DNA of 64,000 nucleotides, taken from assembly GCF_000427965.1 (NCBI RefSeq), contig NZ_ATZA01000015.1:1-64000 (forward strand), in the 5' to 3' direction. This stretch comes from Olivibacter sitiensis DSM 17696. Lineage in GTDB: Bacteria; Bacteroidota; Bacteroidia; Sphingobacteriales; Sphingobacteriaceae. The notes beneath the pieces were generated by a model, which was given only the letters and a program-made list of their open reading frames with translations, made no database searches and was not told where the DNA came from. The translations under genes were made by a program, and so were the position numbers. Positions 8,436 through 17,787 of this stretch are shown piece by piece. The first letter of the stretch is position 1, and every line of letters begins with the position of its first letter.

Positions 8436-10763
8436 ATGAAAACCGAAAAAAAGAATATTTTGAAGAGCGTAGTCATTATTTCGATAGGTCTTGTTGTGCT
8501 CCTAGCTCAACATTCTTCTGCCCAGCAGTGGCAGGCACAATGGATTACGGCCGTCGAAACGGCAGATAAAGCCAATACCTGGTTGGCCTTTAAAAAGGAT
8601 ATCGCCATAGGAGAAAAACCTTCTGCGGCCATTGCCAAAATAGCCGCCGACAGTAAGTACTGGCTATGGATAAACGGAAAGATGGTCGTGTTCGAAGGTG
8701 GACTGAAACGAGGGCCAAATCCCATGGATACGTATTACGATGAGGTAGATATTGCCCCTTTTCTCAGGTCGGGAGAAAACACGATAGCCGTGCTGTTATG
8801 GTACTTTGGCAAAGAGGGCTTTTCCCATAAAAGCAGTGGTAGGGCAGGACTGTTGTTTGATTGCCAGTCGCCCGAACTGACTGTACTAAGCGACAGAACT
8901 TGGCAATGCAAGCCGCTGGAAGCCTATAAGACTGCGGGAGCCCCAGAACCAAATTTCAGATTGCCTGAATCCAGTATCCTGTACGATGCGCGTGCGGTAG
9001 ATGCCTCCTGGCAGGAAAATGGGTTGTTGCCTATGCCGAATGCCGTGGAAATGGGAACTGCCGGCAGTGCGCCCTGGAATCAACTCGTCCTGCGGCCTAT
9101 TCCCTTATTTAAAGATTTTGGTCTTCAAGATTATGATGGTCAACAGCGAATCGCTTCTTCAGAATACGATACCATTGTTTGCCAGTTGCCGTACAACGCC
9201 CAGATGACGCCGTATTTCAAAATAAATGCGCCTGAAGATGGACAAAAGATTATCATATGTACGGACAATTACCTTTACTACAATGGGGGTGATGACTATA
9301 TACGTGCCGAATATATCACTCGGAAAGGGATCCAGGAGTACGAAAACCTTGGGTGGCTCAATGGCCACAAAGTGTACTATATCGTTCCAAAGGGCGTGGA
9401 GATACTTGATTTAAAATACCGCGAGAGCGGCTATGATACCGATTTTGCCGGAAGTTTTGCTTGTAGCGATCCTTTTTTCAACAAAATATGGGAAAAATCG
9501 AGACGCACACTATACCTTACCATGCGCGACAGCTATATGGACTGTCCAGATCGCGAGCGAGCGCAATGGACCGGAGACGCGGTGAATGAATCTGGGGAAA
9601 CATTTTATGCCCTTTCGCCATCAAGCCACGCACTATCAAAAAAATGGTTGTTGGAAATCATAGGATGGCAACGCCCTGATGGCAGTCTGTTTTCCCCCGT
9701 CCCCGCGGGGAACTGGGATAGGGAGCTTCCCGATCAGCTATTGGCTACCATAGGCTATTATGGGCTTTGGAATTATTATCTCCATACCGGCGATAAGCAA
9801 ACGTTGGAGAGGTGCTACGCGGCGGCGCAGAAATACTTGTCGCTTTGGGAGCCAGATGGCAAAGGCACCGTCAAGTTTCGAGGTGGCGACTGGACCTGGG
9901 GAGATTGGGGCAGCGAAAAGGATATGGTGCTGATCTTTAGTTCCTTTTACTACCTAGCCTTGAAGGGTATGCAACTGGCTGCGATAGCCCTTGATGAAGA
10001 CGAAGATGCGGCGGATTATCTGGCTAGAATGGATACTTATAAGAAAGCGTTCAACGCCCTATACTGGACAGGTGCCTGCTATCGTCATCCCGTTTACTCG
10101 GGGAAGACCGATGACAGGGTGCAGGCGCTCGCCGTGGTTTCTGGTCTGGCGGATGAGGAGAAATTCCCTGCGCTGTTGTCTGTTTTTAAAACGGAAGAAC
10201 ATGCAAGTCCCTATATGGAAAAATATGTGATGGAGGCCCTGTTTCAGATGGGTGAGGTAGAGTACGCACTCGAACGCCATAAGAAACGCTTTGGAAGAAT
10301 GGTAGACGACCCCAATTTCTCTACCCTGTGGGAGGGATGGAACTTCAACGACCCCACCTACGGTGGAGGCACGGTGAATCATGCATGGAGCGGCGGAGCG
10401 CTTACCGTTTTATCCCAATACTTATGCGGCATATCTCCCATCGAGCCAGGGTACAAAACTTTCCAAATTGTACCACAAGTGGGGGAGATGGCTCAAGCTT
10501 CGGCTACGGTGTCGACAGTAAGCGGCTATATCAGGTCCTCTTTTGTGCGAGAAACGGATCGTTTTGCCCTAACCGTGGATATACCTGCCGAGACAAGCGG
10601 CATCATAGGGATTCCATCAACTTATGCCAGAATATTTCTCAACGACCAATTGATATGGCAGGATGGCAAGTACCAGGATGAGACCTTTGCTCATCCCGAT
10701 GCAAATTCCTCTCTTGTCAAAATGAAGGTGAACGAAGGAAAATGGAAGATCGTTGCACAATAA
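8436..10763 (+). CDS. Alpha-L-rhamnosidase-like glycoside hydrolase (GH78 type)
   Basis: The ATG at 8436 gives a clear signal peptide (ILKSVVIISIGLVVLLAQHSSAQ) and 775 residues; an earlier start at 8403 lies in the GH105 end and is less likely. An N-terminal beta-sandwich (WQAQWITAVETADKANTWL) precedes an (alpha/alpha)6 barrel with the GH78 signature region DCPDRERAQWTGDA near residues 368-381 and WEGWNFNDP, NHAWSGGAL further on. Family members release terminal alpha-L-rhamnose. Next to a GH105 enzyme this fits breakdown of rhamnogalacturonan-I. The precise linkage cannot be read from sequence; some proteins with this architecture are only distantly related to tested rhamnosidases. Confidence 0.82.
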   Translation: MKTEKKNILKSVVIISIGLVVLLAQHSSAQQWQAQWITAVETADKANTWLAFKKDIAIGEKPSAAIAKIAADSKYWLWINGKMVVFEGGLKRGPNPMDTYYDEVDIAPFLRSGENTIAVLLWYFGKEGFSHKSSGRAGLLFDCQSPELTVLSDRTWQCKPLEAYKTAGAPEPNFRLPESSILYDARAVDASWQENGLLPMPNAVEMGTAGSAPWNQLVLRPIPLFKDFGLQDYDGQQRIASSEYDTIVCQLPYNAQMTPYFKINAPEDGQKIIICTDNYLYYNGGDDYIRAEYITRKGIQEYENLGWLNGHKVYYIVPKGVEILDLKYRESGYDTDFAGSFACSDPFFNKIWEKSRRTLYLTMRDSYMDCPDRERAQWTGDAVNESGETFYALSPSSHALSKKWLLEIIGWQRPDGSLFSPVPAGNWDRELPDQLLATIGYYGLWNYYLHTGDKQTLERCYAAAQKYLSLWEPDGKGTVKFRGGDWTWGDWGSEKDMVLIFSSFYYLALKGMQLAAIALDEDEDAADYLARMDTYKKAFNALYWTGACYRHPVYSGKTDDRVQALAVVSGLADEEKFPALLSVFKTEEHASPYMEKYVMEALFQMGEVEYALERHKKRFGRMVDDPNFSTLWEGWNFNDPTYGGGTVNHAWSGGALTVLSQYLCGISPIEPGYKTFQIVPQVGEMAQASATVSTVSGYIRSSFVRETDRFALTVDIPAETSGIIGIPSTYARIFLNDQLIWQDGKYQDETFAHPDANSSLVKMKVNEGKWKIVAQ

Positions 10764-10776
10764 TTCGACAGTAAAC

Positions 10777-10812
10777 TGCCATACGTCAAAGCTGCAATGC
10801 CATTGGTCAAAG
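10777..10812 (+). repeat. Direct repeat with 21-bp period, possible LytTR operator
   Basis: TGCCATACGTCAAAG (10777-10791) and TGCCATTGGTCAAAG (10798-10812) match at 13 of 15 positions and start exactly 21 bp apart, two helical turns. LytTR-type regulators bind pairs of short direct repeats with this period. It stands about 70 bp ahead of the acyltransferase gene whose operon ends in a LytTR regulator. Confidence 0.5.
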
Positions 10813-10879
10813 AAATTTTAAATAGGTGTTTTCCTGCCTTAGTTTTAGGTTGTATTTATAGAATTAAAAGGAAAAGATC

Positions 10880-12097
10880 ATGCAAAATACACGTATCAAC
10901 TACCTCGACTGGCTTCGGATTTTGGCCATCTTTGGCGTTCTGCTCTTCCATTCGGCCATGCCGTTCTATCGCGATTATCATTGGCATATTGTCAATCCCG
11001 TAAGCAGCGATATACTTAGCGAATTTAATTTCTGGCTTAGTCGCTTCCGTATGCCCTTGCTGTTTTTTGTTTCAGGTGCCGTTACTTCCTTTATGGTCAA
11101 GAAACGATCGACAGGGGGCTTTGTATTGCTTAGGCTACGTCGGCTATTCATCCCGGTCATCGCGGGTATATTGATCGTGGTACCACCGCAGGTGTATGTA
11201 GAACGCCTTACGCAGGGGTATGAAGGTAGTTACTGGGATTTTTATCCGTCTATCTTCAAGCTTGAGTTTTACCCAAAGGGGAATTTCAGCTGGCACCATT
11301 TGTGGTTCATCGTATACCTCTTCATTTATGACCTTCTTTTTGCGCCATTCTTCAAATGGTGCACTACGGATAAGGCGAAAGCGTTTCTTCAAAAACTGGC
11401 ATTTTTCGGAAAGGGAAAACACGTGTATTTGCTGATGCTGCCCACCACGTTGCTGTTTTGCGGAATGACGCTCCGCTATCCCGAACCAACGAACGATTTG
11501 ATTCACGATCCGCTTTACTTCCTGTACTGGTTGACGTTCGTATTGGTAGGCTTTATCTCCATGGTGCAGCCAAGTATTATGGATAGCTTGGAGCGCAATA
11601 GGCGCTTTTCACTGGGCATGGCCTTTTTGCTGGCGCTGTTTATAAACAGCCTTCGGTGGAGCGATTTCAAGTGGGGAGAGTACGTGTCCAACTATGAACA
11701 AGATTGGCGTACCTACGTCTACTTGGCACGTTATCCGCTGGTAGCCTGGAGTTTGGTGTTTGCCATCCTTGGCTATGGGAAAAGATACCTCAACTTTAGG
11801 CATAAGGCCATGGCCTATATCAACGAATCTATCTATCCCTTTTATATCCTGCATCAGACCGTCATTCTCGTTATTGCCTACTTCGTGGTTCGCTCTGCCG
11901 ATGGTGTAGGTCTGAAATATGTGTACATTGTGACAAGTTCCTTTTCCGTATCGATGTTGATTTATCACCTGTTCATCCGGCCCTACCCCCTTCCTCGTTT
12001 TCTTTTTGGGATGAAACCTTTGAAAAAGACACCCAAGACGAACATTATTCCCGATATTGCAATACAAACAGAGGGAAGCGTATTAGCTCGCGATTGA
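10880..12097 (+). CDS. Acyltransferase-3 family integral membrane protein
   Basis: This 405-residue protein has about ten hydrophobic segments and begins with the typical acyltransferase-3 motif TRINYLDWLRILAIFGVLLFHS. The family transfers acyl groups (acetyl, succinyl) to sugars of surface or periplasmic glycans; OpgC-like relatives succinylate periplasmic glucans. Other visible motifs are MPLLFFVSGAV and WHHLWFIVYLF. The gene's TGA overlaps the space before the histidine kinase ATG by 2 bp, so the pair is transcribed together. The substrate is unknown. Confidence 0.85.
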   Translation: MQNTRINYLDWLRILAIFGVLLFHSAMPFYRDYHWHIVNPVSSDILSEFNFWLSRFRMPLLFFVSGAVTSFMVKKRSTGGFVLLRLRRLFIPVIAGILIVVPPQVYVERLTQGYEGSYWDFYPSIFKLEFYPKGNFSWHHLWFIVYLFIYDLLFAPFFKWCTTDKAKAFLQKLAFFGKGKHVYLLMLPTTLLFCGMTLRYPEPTNDLIHDPLYFLYWLTFVLVGFISMVQPSIMDSLERNRRFSLGMAFLLALFINSLRWSDFKWGEYVSNYEQDWRTYVYLARYPLVAWSLVFAILGYGKRYLNFRHKAMAYINESIYPFYILHQTVILVIAYFVVRSADGVGLKYVYIVTSSFSVSMLIYHLFIRPYPLPRFLFGMKPLKKTPKTNIIPDIAIQTEGSVLARD

Positions 12098-12099
12098 TT

Positions 12100-13173
12100 A
12101 TGGAAGCGGTAAAGAAAATAGACATGCCTGACACGTGGCGGTGGCCGAGGTTCAGCTGGACGGAGAGATTCGTTTTCCCGCCACTCTATGGCCTGCTGAT
12201 CTATACGATCATACGTTTGATAACGGATGTCATGTCTGGAACCAAATTTTGGTTGAGATCGTGGACACTGAATGCCATAGAGCTATCAACGGTGGTGCTC
12301 ACTGCTTATCTCTTTGCCTATGTCGTGCGGCGCCTATTGCGAAAGAACCTGCGACTTATAAGTACGAATGAGCAACAAGGACCTTTACGGGAGTTTTTCG
12401 AGGTCATACTTTACATGGAAATAGTTGCCGTCGTATTTATACTGCCTATGGTCGCCTTGACGGACGACGGCGCTCAGCTCATCGATGTAGTCAATGTGTG
12501 CCTTATCCCACCTTTGTTCAACCTGTTGTACTATACGGTATCCAGGGGCAATGCACTGGTACAGATAAACTATGAACGCCAGCTGCAGCTCGAAAAGATT
12601 CACAGCAATACGCTTCAGGCCGAACTTCAGATGCTGCGAGCTCAATATCATCCGCATTTTCTGTTCAATGCGCTGAATACGGTCTATTTTCAAATAGATG
12701 AATCCAATGACAAGGCCAGGCATACGGTGGAGCAACTCTCCGAGTTGCTGCGCTATCAGTTGTATGACCAACAGGAAAAGGTACCGGTACGGCAGGAGCT
12801 GGACTATCTGCAGTCCTACATTGCTTTACAGCGACAAAGGATGAATGAACGCCTGCAGCTGGAGATAAATTTGGACGGGCAGTGGCCTGGGCGTTCTATA
12901 TACCCCTCATTGCTCTTGCCTTTGGTGGAAAATGCTTTCAAATATGTGGGGGGCGATTATTTTATATACATCAAGGCTGTCTCAGCAGACACCGATTGCT
13001 TGTTTTTTGAGGTGATAAATACCATACCAAAAGAAGCGAAGGCTAACAAAAGCAGTGGTATTGGCCTGGAAAATCTTCGTAGGCGATTGGAGTTACTTTA
13101 TCCCGAAAGGCATGAGCTGTTTTCTCGTAGTGAAGGAGATAGGTATAGGGCCAATTTGAAAGTTAGATTTTAA
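12100..13173 (+). CDS. LytS/YehU-type sensor histidine kinase
   Basis: The 357-residue protein (ATG at 12100, 2 bp after the previous stop) has four membrane helices in the first half, a short coiled coil (about residues 150-175), and the His_kinase domain: AQYHPHFLFNALN carries the phospho-accepting His, LPLVENAFKYV is the N-box, and SGIGLENLRRRLELLYP is near the C-terminus. It senses an unknown membrane signal and phosphorylates the LytTR regulator encoded 42 bp downstream. Co-transcription with an acyltransferase suggests control of envelope glycan modification (inference). Confidence 0.9.
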   Translation: MEAVKKIDMPDTWRWPRFSWTERFVFPPLYGLLIYTIIRLITDVMSGTKFWLRSWTLNAIELSTVVLTAYLFAYVVRRLLRKNLRLISTNEQQGPLREFFEVILYMEIVAVVFILPMVALTDDGAQLIDVVNVCLIPPLFNLLYYTVSRGNALVQINYERQLQLEKIHSNTLQAELQMLRAQYHPHFLFNALNTVYFQIDESNDKARHTVEQLSELLRYQLYDQQEKVPVRQELDYLQSYIALQRQRMNERLQLEINLDGQWPGRSIYPSLLLPLVENAFKYVGGDYFIYIKAVSADTDCLFFEVINTIPKEAKANKSSGIGLENLRRRLELLYPERHELFSRSEGDRYRANLKVRF

Positions 13174-13215
13174 ATAGGGTAAGCGCCATCTGACCGATGG
13201 ATAAATTATTTACGA

Positions 13216-13917
13216 ATGAAAATAAAATGTGTCATTACGGACGATGAGCCCATAGCTAGAAAGGGCTTGCAGAGCTATGTGGAAAAAGTAGATTTTCTCC
13301 AACTGGAAGGAGTGTGTGAAGATGCTTTGGCCTTGAATACTTTTCTGCAACAGCATGAGGTCGATCTATTGTTCCTGGATATAGAAATGCCTTACCTTTC
13401 GGGGGTAGAATTGCTACAGTCATTGATCAAACCGCCAAAAGTAATATTGACGACGGCTTATGAACAATATGCATTAAAAGGTTATGACCTTGAGGTCATC
13501 GACTATTTGTTGAAACCCATTTCCTTCGAACGTTTTCTGAAAGCCGCCAATAAAGCATTTGATTTTTTTGACAGGGGCCGTCAAGTGGAAAGTGGTAGGG
13601 ATTTCTATGTCAAGACCGATGGTAAACTGATGAAATTGAGTTGGCAGGATATTCTCTTCATAGAAGGAATGGAAAACTACATCTGCATATTTACGGATTC
13701 CGATAAATATATCGTACACCTGACATTGAAAAACATACTTGAAAAGATGCCGGTCGGTTTTGTTCAAGTTCACAAATCGGCCATTGTCAACATATCCGCT
13801 ATAAATAGTATACAGGGAAACATGATCGAGATTGGACAACATCGCGTCACTATCTCGCGGAACTTAAAAGATGAGGTATTAAAGAAAATTGTAGACAATA
13901 GACTGTTAAAACGTTGA
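13216..13917 (+). CDS. LytTR-family response regulator
   Basis: The 233-residue protein has a receiver domain with the acidic pair DD at residues 9-10, the phospho-acceptor Asp at residue 55 (LLFLDIEMP), Thr in LTTAYEQYAL and Lys in YLLKPIS, then a LytTR DNA-binding domain from about residue 128 (DFYVKTDGKLMKLSWQDILFIEGMEN and VHKSAIVN). It is the partner of the kinase just upstream. The direct repeat at 10777-10812 ahead of the operon is a candidate binding site, which would make the operon autoregulated. Confidence 0.92.
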   Translation: MKIKCVITDDEPIARKGLQSYVEKVDFLQLEGVCEDALALNTFLQQHEVDLLFLDIEMPYLSGVELLQSLIKPPKVILTTAYEQYALKGYDLEVIDYLLKPISFERFLKAANKAFDFFDRGRQVESGRDFYVKTDGKLMKLSWQDILFIEGMENYICIFTDSDKYIVHLTLKNILEKMPVGFVQVHKSAIVNISAINSIQGNMIEIGQHRVTISRNLKDEVLKKIVDNRLLKR

Positions 13918-14040
13918 TATAATGATGATTGGATATTCTTTTCTCGCAAGAACGACTTGTTTGATGGAGAAGACGTATATTTAAGAAATTAATTTGGGCT
14001 GTGTTTGTTCTAAAGATGATCAGTTCTAAATAAATAAACT

Positions 14041-15510
14041 ATGCGATTATCTATAGAAAGAAAGCCCGTAAAGGTATATCCAGATCCTAAGCGTGTCATA
14101 GCCCGATTTTTTTATAATGGAGACGAACGTGCTCAAACGGTGGTCAGGCATGTCCTGGCTTTGAACAAGGCACAGATATTTGGCCTCATTTCTCCTTTGT
14201 TGCAAGAGTTTTCCAAACGGCATCGTAATATTACCAAAATCTTGATGCGGCATTGCAAGCGAGTGAAAAGTGCGATAGTGGCTGCCGGTAGCGATTTTGA
14301 CCAATTGGATGACTATACCAAGCTGCTGATAGGCTCCTATTTTACCCACGAATATTCCATAGAATCTGCGGCCTTTTTCAATCCGTCTATTATAGCAGAT
14401 CCGGATCAGAGCGAGCTTGAAGAGGGCATGCTACGTGTCATTCTAAGTTTTAGGGCAGTTGGTGAAGGGCATATCTCTTCCTTGGTTTTCAGGCGCGCAC
14501 TTATCAATCGGCACAATGATATCACTGTCCTTCCATCGGGCAATTACGTGGATGAGGCCGATACCATCCGCAATGCCGTTTACGACAAAAAGCTGTTTTT
14601 GAGAAAGGCAACGGATGCCAATGTTTGTGAAGTGATCTTAAGAGAAATGGAAGACAAACTGGAAGAACGATTCGAGTATGCCAACCTAAGGGAAGTCATC
14701 GTGGCATTCAGGGAACGCTATGCCGAGGATGAGAAGCTGTTGAAGGAAAGCAACCTCATCTTGGCCTTGTCCGACAGCTATCGCGAAATCATCTTTTCGA
14801 AAGATACAGATATTAGCGACCGGGTTATTTTCCCTATTTCCGAATTTGAGCGCAAGGGCATCGAAGATGCGCGTTTCGTACGTTTCGAAAAAGAAAATGG
14901 AGGGGTTACTTACTACGCTACCTATACCGCCTTTGACGGGGAGCATATTATGCCCAAACTGCTCAAGACGAAAGATTTCTACAGTTTCAAGGTCAGCCCC
15001 TTGCACGGCTTGGGCGCCAAGAACAAGAATATGGCACTTTTCCCACGAAAGATCAATGGCAAGTACGTGATGATGTCCCGCTATGATGGGGTAAGCAATT
15101 ACCTGATGTACTCGGATAAACTGAACGTATGGGAGAATCCCATCAAGCTGCAAGACCCCATCGAGCCTTGGGAGTTCGTACAAATGGGCAACTGTGGGTC
15201 ACCCATAGAAACAGATGACGGTTGGCTCATCATCACGCATGCCGTAGGGCCTATGAGGCGCTATTGCATCGGTGCTGCGCTTTTGGATAAGGAAAACCCG
15301 GAGAAAGAAATTGGAAGGCTGAAAGAGCCTCTCATCATTCCAAACCCCGACGAGCGTGAGGGCTATGTGCCCAATGTCCTGTATTCCTGTGGATCTATCA
15401 TCAATAATGGCGAACTGATCGTGCCTTATGGCCTGTCTGACCATAGTTCGTCCTTTGCTACGGTCACTCTGAAAATGCTATTGAGCAAGCTTACTGCAAG
15501 CGAGCATTAA
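14041..15510 (+). CDS. GH130-family glycosidase/phosphorylase with N-terminal extension
   Basis: The 489-residue protein has a five-bladed propeller with GH130-type strings: DARFVRFEKENGG, YYATYTAFDGEH, NKNMALFPRKINGKYVMMSR, MGNCGSPIETDDGWL and VLYSCGSIINNGELIVPYGLSD. Members of GH130 are inverting phosphorylases or hydrolases acting on beta-1,4- or beta-1,2-linked mannose. The first 150 residues are an extension found in a subset of larger family members. No signal peptide is seen, so it is probably cytoplasmic. Its stop lies 3 bp from the end of the facing glycosyltransferase gene; the pair may build and turn over the same mannoside (inference). Confidence 0.8.
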   Translation: MRLSIERKPVKVYPDPKRVIARFFYNGDERAQTVVRHVLALNKAQIFGLISPLLQEFSKRHRNITKILMRHCKRVKSAIVAAGSDFDQLDDYTKLLIGSYFTHEYSIESAAFFNPSIIADPDQSELEEGMLRVILSFRAVGEGHISSLVFRRALINRHNDITVLPSGNYVDEADTIRNAVYDKKLFLRKATDANVCEVILREMEDKLEERFEYANLREVIVAFRERYAEDEKLLKESNLILALSDSYREIIFSKDTDISDRVIFPISEFERKGIEDARFVRFEKENGGVTYYATYTAFDGEHIMPKLLKTKDFYSFKVSPLHGLGAKNKNMALFPRKINGKYVMMSRYDGVSNYLMYSDKLNVWENPIKLQDPIEPWEFVQMGNCGSPIETDDGWLIITHAVGPMRRYCIGAALLDKENPEKEIGRLKEPLIIPNPDEREGYVPNVLYSCGSIINNGELIVPYGLSDHSSSFATVTLKMLLSKLTASEH

Positions 15511-15513
15511 ACA

Positions 15514-17787
15514 TTAACCCTTGCCGCCCAGCTTTGCCTCGATCGTATGGGTAAATCGTTGGATAGGCAATGGTTTTACCGCCTGTTTTTCTATGGTCAA
15601 ATGGGAAATGAGGTAAGCCAATGTGCTTTCGGCACCTTGATTTCTGTTGACGCCGTACTCGTGCAGACCATCGCAGCATCCGCCCATTTCCTCATCGTAC
15701 AATGGAATGCGCAAGGTATTGTGGCCCAAAAACCATTGATAGCATATGTCCATTTGTTCGAGGTACGTGCTGTCGTTCGAAACATCGAAAGCTTCGTCGT
15801 ATAACAGTACCATAGCCATGGTTTCAATCGCTTGTTGGTCATAAAGTCCCATCTCCTTGTCCTTTTCCAGCCATTTGCTATTGCCAATAGGATGAAGGTA
15901 GCCTTTGTCCATGGTTTTGGATTCCAGAAAAGCCATACTTTCCATGGCTACGTTATGGGATAGCATATCTCCTGTAATGTCATAGTGGCACAACAGGGCC
16001 ATAGGCAATAGGGCATTATCATAAGTCAGCTTATCTTCAAACCAGTGCCAGTCGGTGGTGCGATGTTGCTCATAGGCTTTGCAAAGCACGTGGGCCAAGG
16101 CATGGCCTTGGGCAAGCATAGGCTCGTCCTGATGATGTATTTTGAGGTAATGGCATACGCCGATCAAGGTATTGGCTACACCGCGCAAATGGGTTAGTGA
16201 TGCGAAGTGGGGGATAGTATGAAACAATATTTCTTGAGCAAACTCCCGATAGGAATTGTTGGGAGCGAAATGGATCAAATAGCCCAAGGCCCAAATGGTA
16301 CGGCCAAACGAGTCTTCCGACCCTTGCTCATCCAGGTACTGGCGGCTAAAGCTCAGGAAATTGCGAAAATTGCCGTCTGCCCGTTGAAGGTATTGAATGT
16401 AACTTAGATAAGTTGGGATCAAGTCCAATGCCGCCATGTTTTTTTGCTGATGATATGCCATGGTCGCCATGAGCAATGCCCTTGCATTGTCGTCCAGGCA
16501 ATAGCCTTCCTTGAGGTTGGGAATGCCAAATCGGGCATGTTGTACAATGCCCGTATCGTCCGTAAGGCGTTGCACGTGCGCCAGATTAAAACGAGGAATC
16601 TCAAAGGGTTCCAAAAGCAGGTCGCAATATTTTAGCGATTGCTGCTCGATGGCCTCATGCAGTACTTCCAGGTATTTCCTGCCGATAGATGGCCAGCGCA
16701 AGGTGATACCATATTGGAAGGCCTTTTCTTTCAGTTTGCTGCGCTGGTCTTCATGAGTGAGCAGGCGATTGACCTTGCTGGCCAATTCTTTGCTGTCCTT
16801 AAAACCAAAAAGCTCCCCGCGACCTTGGGCTAAGAGTTCTTGTGCATGCCAATAGGGCGTAGACAGTACCGCGGCCCCGGCTCCTATGGCATAGGAAAGC
16901 GTACCACTGGTAATCTGCGCCTCGTCAAGGTAGGGTGTCACGTATAGGGTACAGGTAGAGAGATATTGGAAAAGCTCGGATTCCGAAAGGAATGCATTGA
17001 TGAATTTGACGTGATCCGACACGCCCAATTGACCGGCCAAATCCTCTAGGTAAATACGGTATTCCTCTCCCGATTTGCGCATGACGCCCGGATGTGTTTT
17101 CCCGATGATGTAATAGGTGATGTCCGGATGTTGGGCTATGATGGCAGGCAATGCCGTTATAACTGTCTCCAGCCCTTTGTTTCGGCTTATCAGCCCGAAA
17201 GTGAGCAAAGAACGCTTCCGATGAAACAACTGGTCTGGGATAGGTTCTTTCAGAATCTCTTGGCCTAGATCGGGCACGCCATGCTCGATCAATTGTATTT
17301 TTTCCGACTTGATTTTATAGATCGACTTCAGAAATCCAACGGCACGATGGCTCATGACTATCACCTTGGCCGATTTGCGCGCTATTTCCCGAACGACGTT
17401 CAATTGCATGTAGGTCGGCTCTTTCAAAATGGTATGCAGGATACTTACCAAGGGTATCTCCAGCCCATGAATGAGATTGAGCAAGTAGTAGCCCGCCTCG
17501 CCCCCGTATATGCCATATTCGTGCTGCAGTACGCATACAGCTGCTCCGCTTTGATTGATATACGCTGCAGCATCCTTGTAGTCCTGTCGTTGGTTTTGCC
17601 GTATGACGTATTTTACTTCAGGAGGATAGTCGTAAATCGCTTTGCTATCATGGTCGTTTATGGCTACCAGATAGCTTTCAGCCATTTCTTGAGAGCTATC
17701 CAGGGCAATTGCTTGATATAGATTATGATTGAAGGTGGCTATGCCGCACTCACGTGGCAGGCAGGTAGCTAGATATGCGATTTTCAT
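15514..17787 (-). CDS. Two-domain glycosyltransferase (GT4 plus C-terminal toroid-like domain)
   Basis: Residues 1 to about 375 are a GT4-type retaining glycosyltransferase: PRECGIATFNHNLYQAI at the N-terminus, QHEYGIYGGEAG, then the nucleotide-sugar region RSLLTFGLISRNKGLETVI and the EAQITSGTLSYAIGAG motif. The second half (about 390-757) is helical, with CLDDNARALLMATMAY and EDSFGRTIWALGYL, resembling (alpha/alpha)6 toroids of sugar-modifying enzymes. No signal peptide or membrane segment is seen. The gene converges on the GH130 gene with a 3-bp gap and no terminator between them, so their transcripts must overlap. The product glycan is unknown; a mannoside is suggested only by the neighbour. 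Confidence 0.8.
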   Translation of the reverse strand: MKIAYLATCLPRECGIATFNHNLYQAIALDSSQEMAESYLVAINDHDSKAIYDYPPEVKYVIRQNQRQDYKDAAAYINQSGAAVCVLQHEYGIYGGEAGYYLLNLIHGLEIPLVSILHTILKEPTYMQLNVVREIARKSAKVIVMSHRAVGFLKSIYKIKSEKIQLIEHGVPDLGQEILKEPIPDQLFHRKRSLLTFGLISRNKGLETVITALPAIIAQHPDITYYIIGKTHPGVMRKSGEEYRIYLEDLAGQLGVSDHVKFINAFLSESELFQYLSTCTLYVTPYLDEAQITSGTLSYAIGAGAAVLSTPYWHAQELLAQGRGELFGFKDSKELASKVNRLLTHEDQRSKLKEKAFQYGITLRWPSIGRKYLEVLHEAIEQQSLKYCDLLLEPFEIPRFNLAHVQRLTDDTGIVQHARFGIPNLKEGYCLDDNARALLMATMAYHQQKNMAALDLIPTYLSYIQYLQRADGNFRNFLSFSRQYLDEQGSEDSFGRTIWALGYLIHFAPNNSYREFAQEILFHTIPHFASLTHLRGVANTLIGVCHYLKIHHQDEPMLAQGHALAHVLCKAYEQHRTTDWHWFEDKLTYDNALLPMALLCHYDITGDMLSHNVAMESMAFLESKTMDKGYLHPIGNSKWLEKDKEMGLYDQQAIETMAMVLLYDEAFDVSNDSTYLEQMDICYQWFLGHNTLRIPLYDEEMGGCCDGLHEYGVNRNQGAESTLAYLISHLTIEKQAVKPLPIQRFTHTIEAKLGGKG

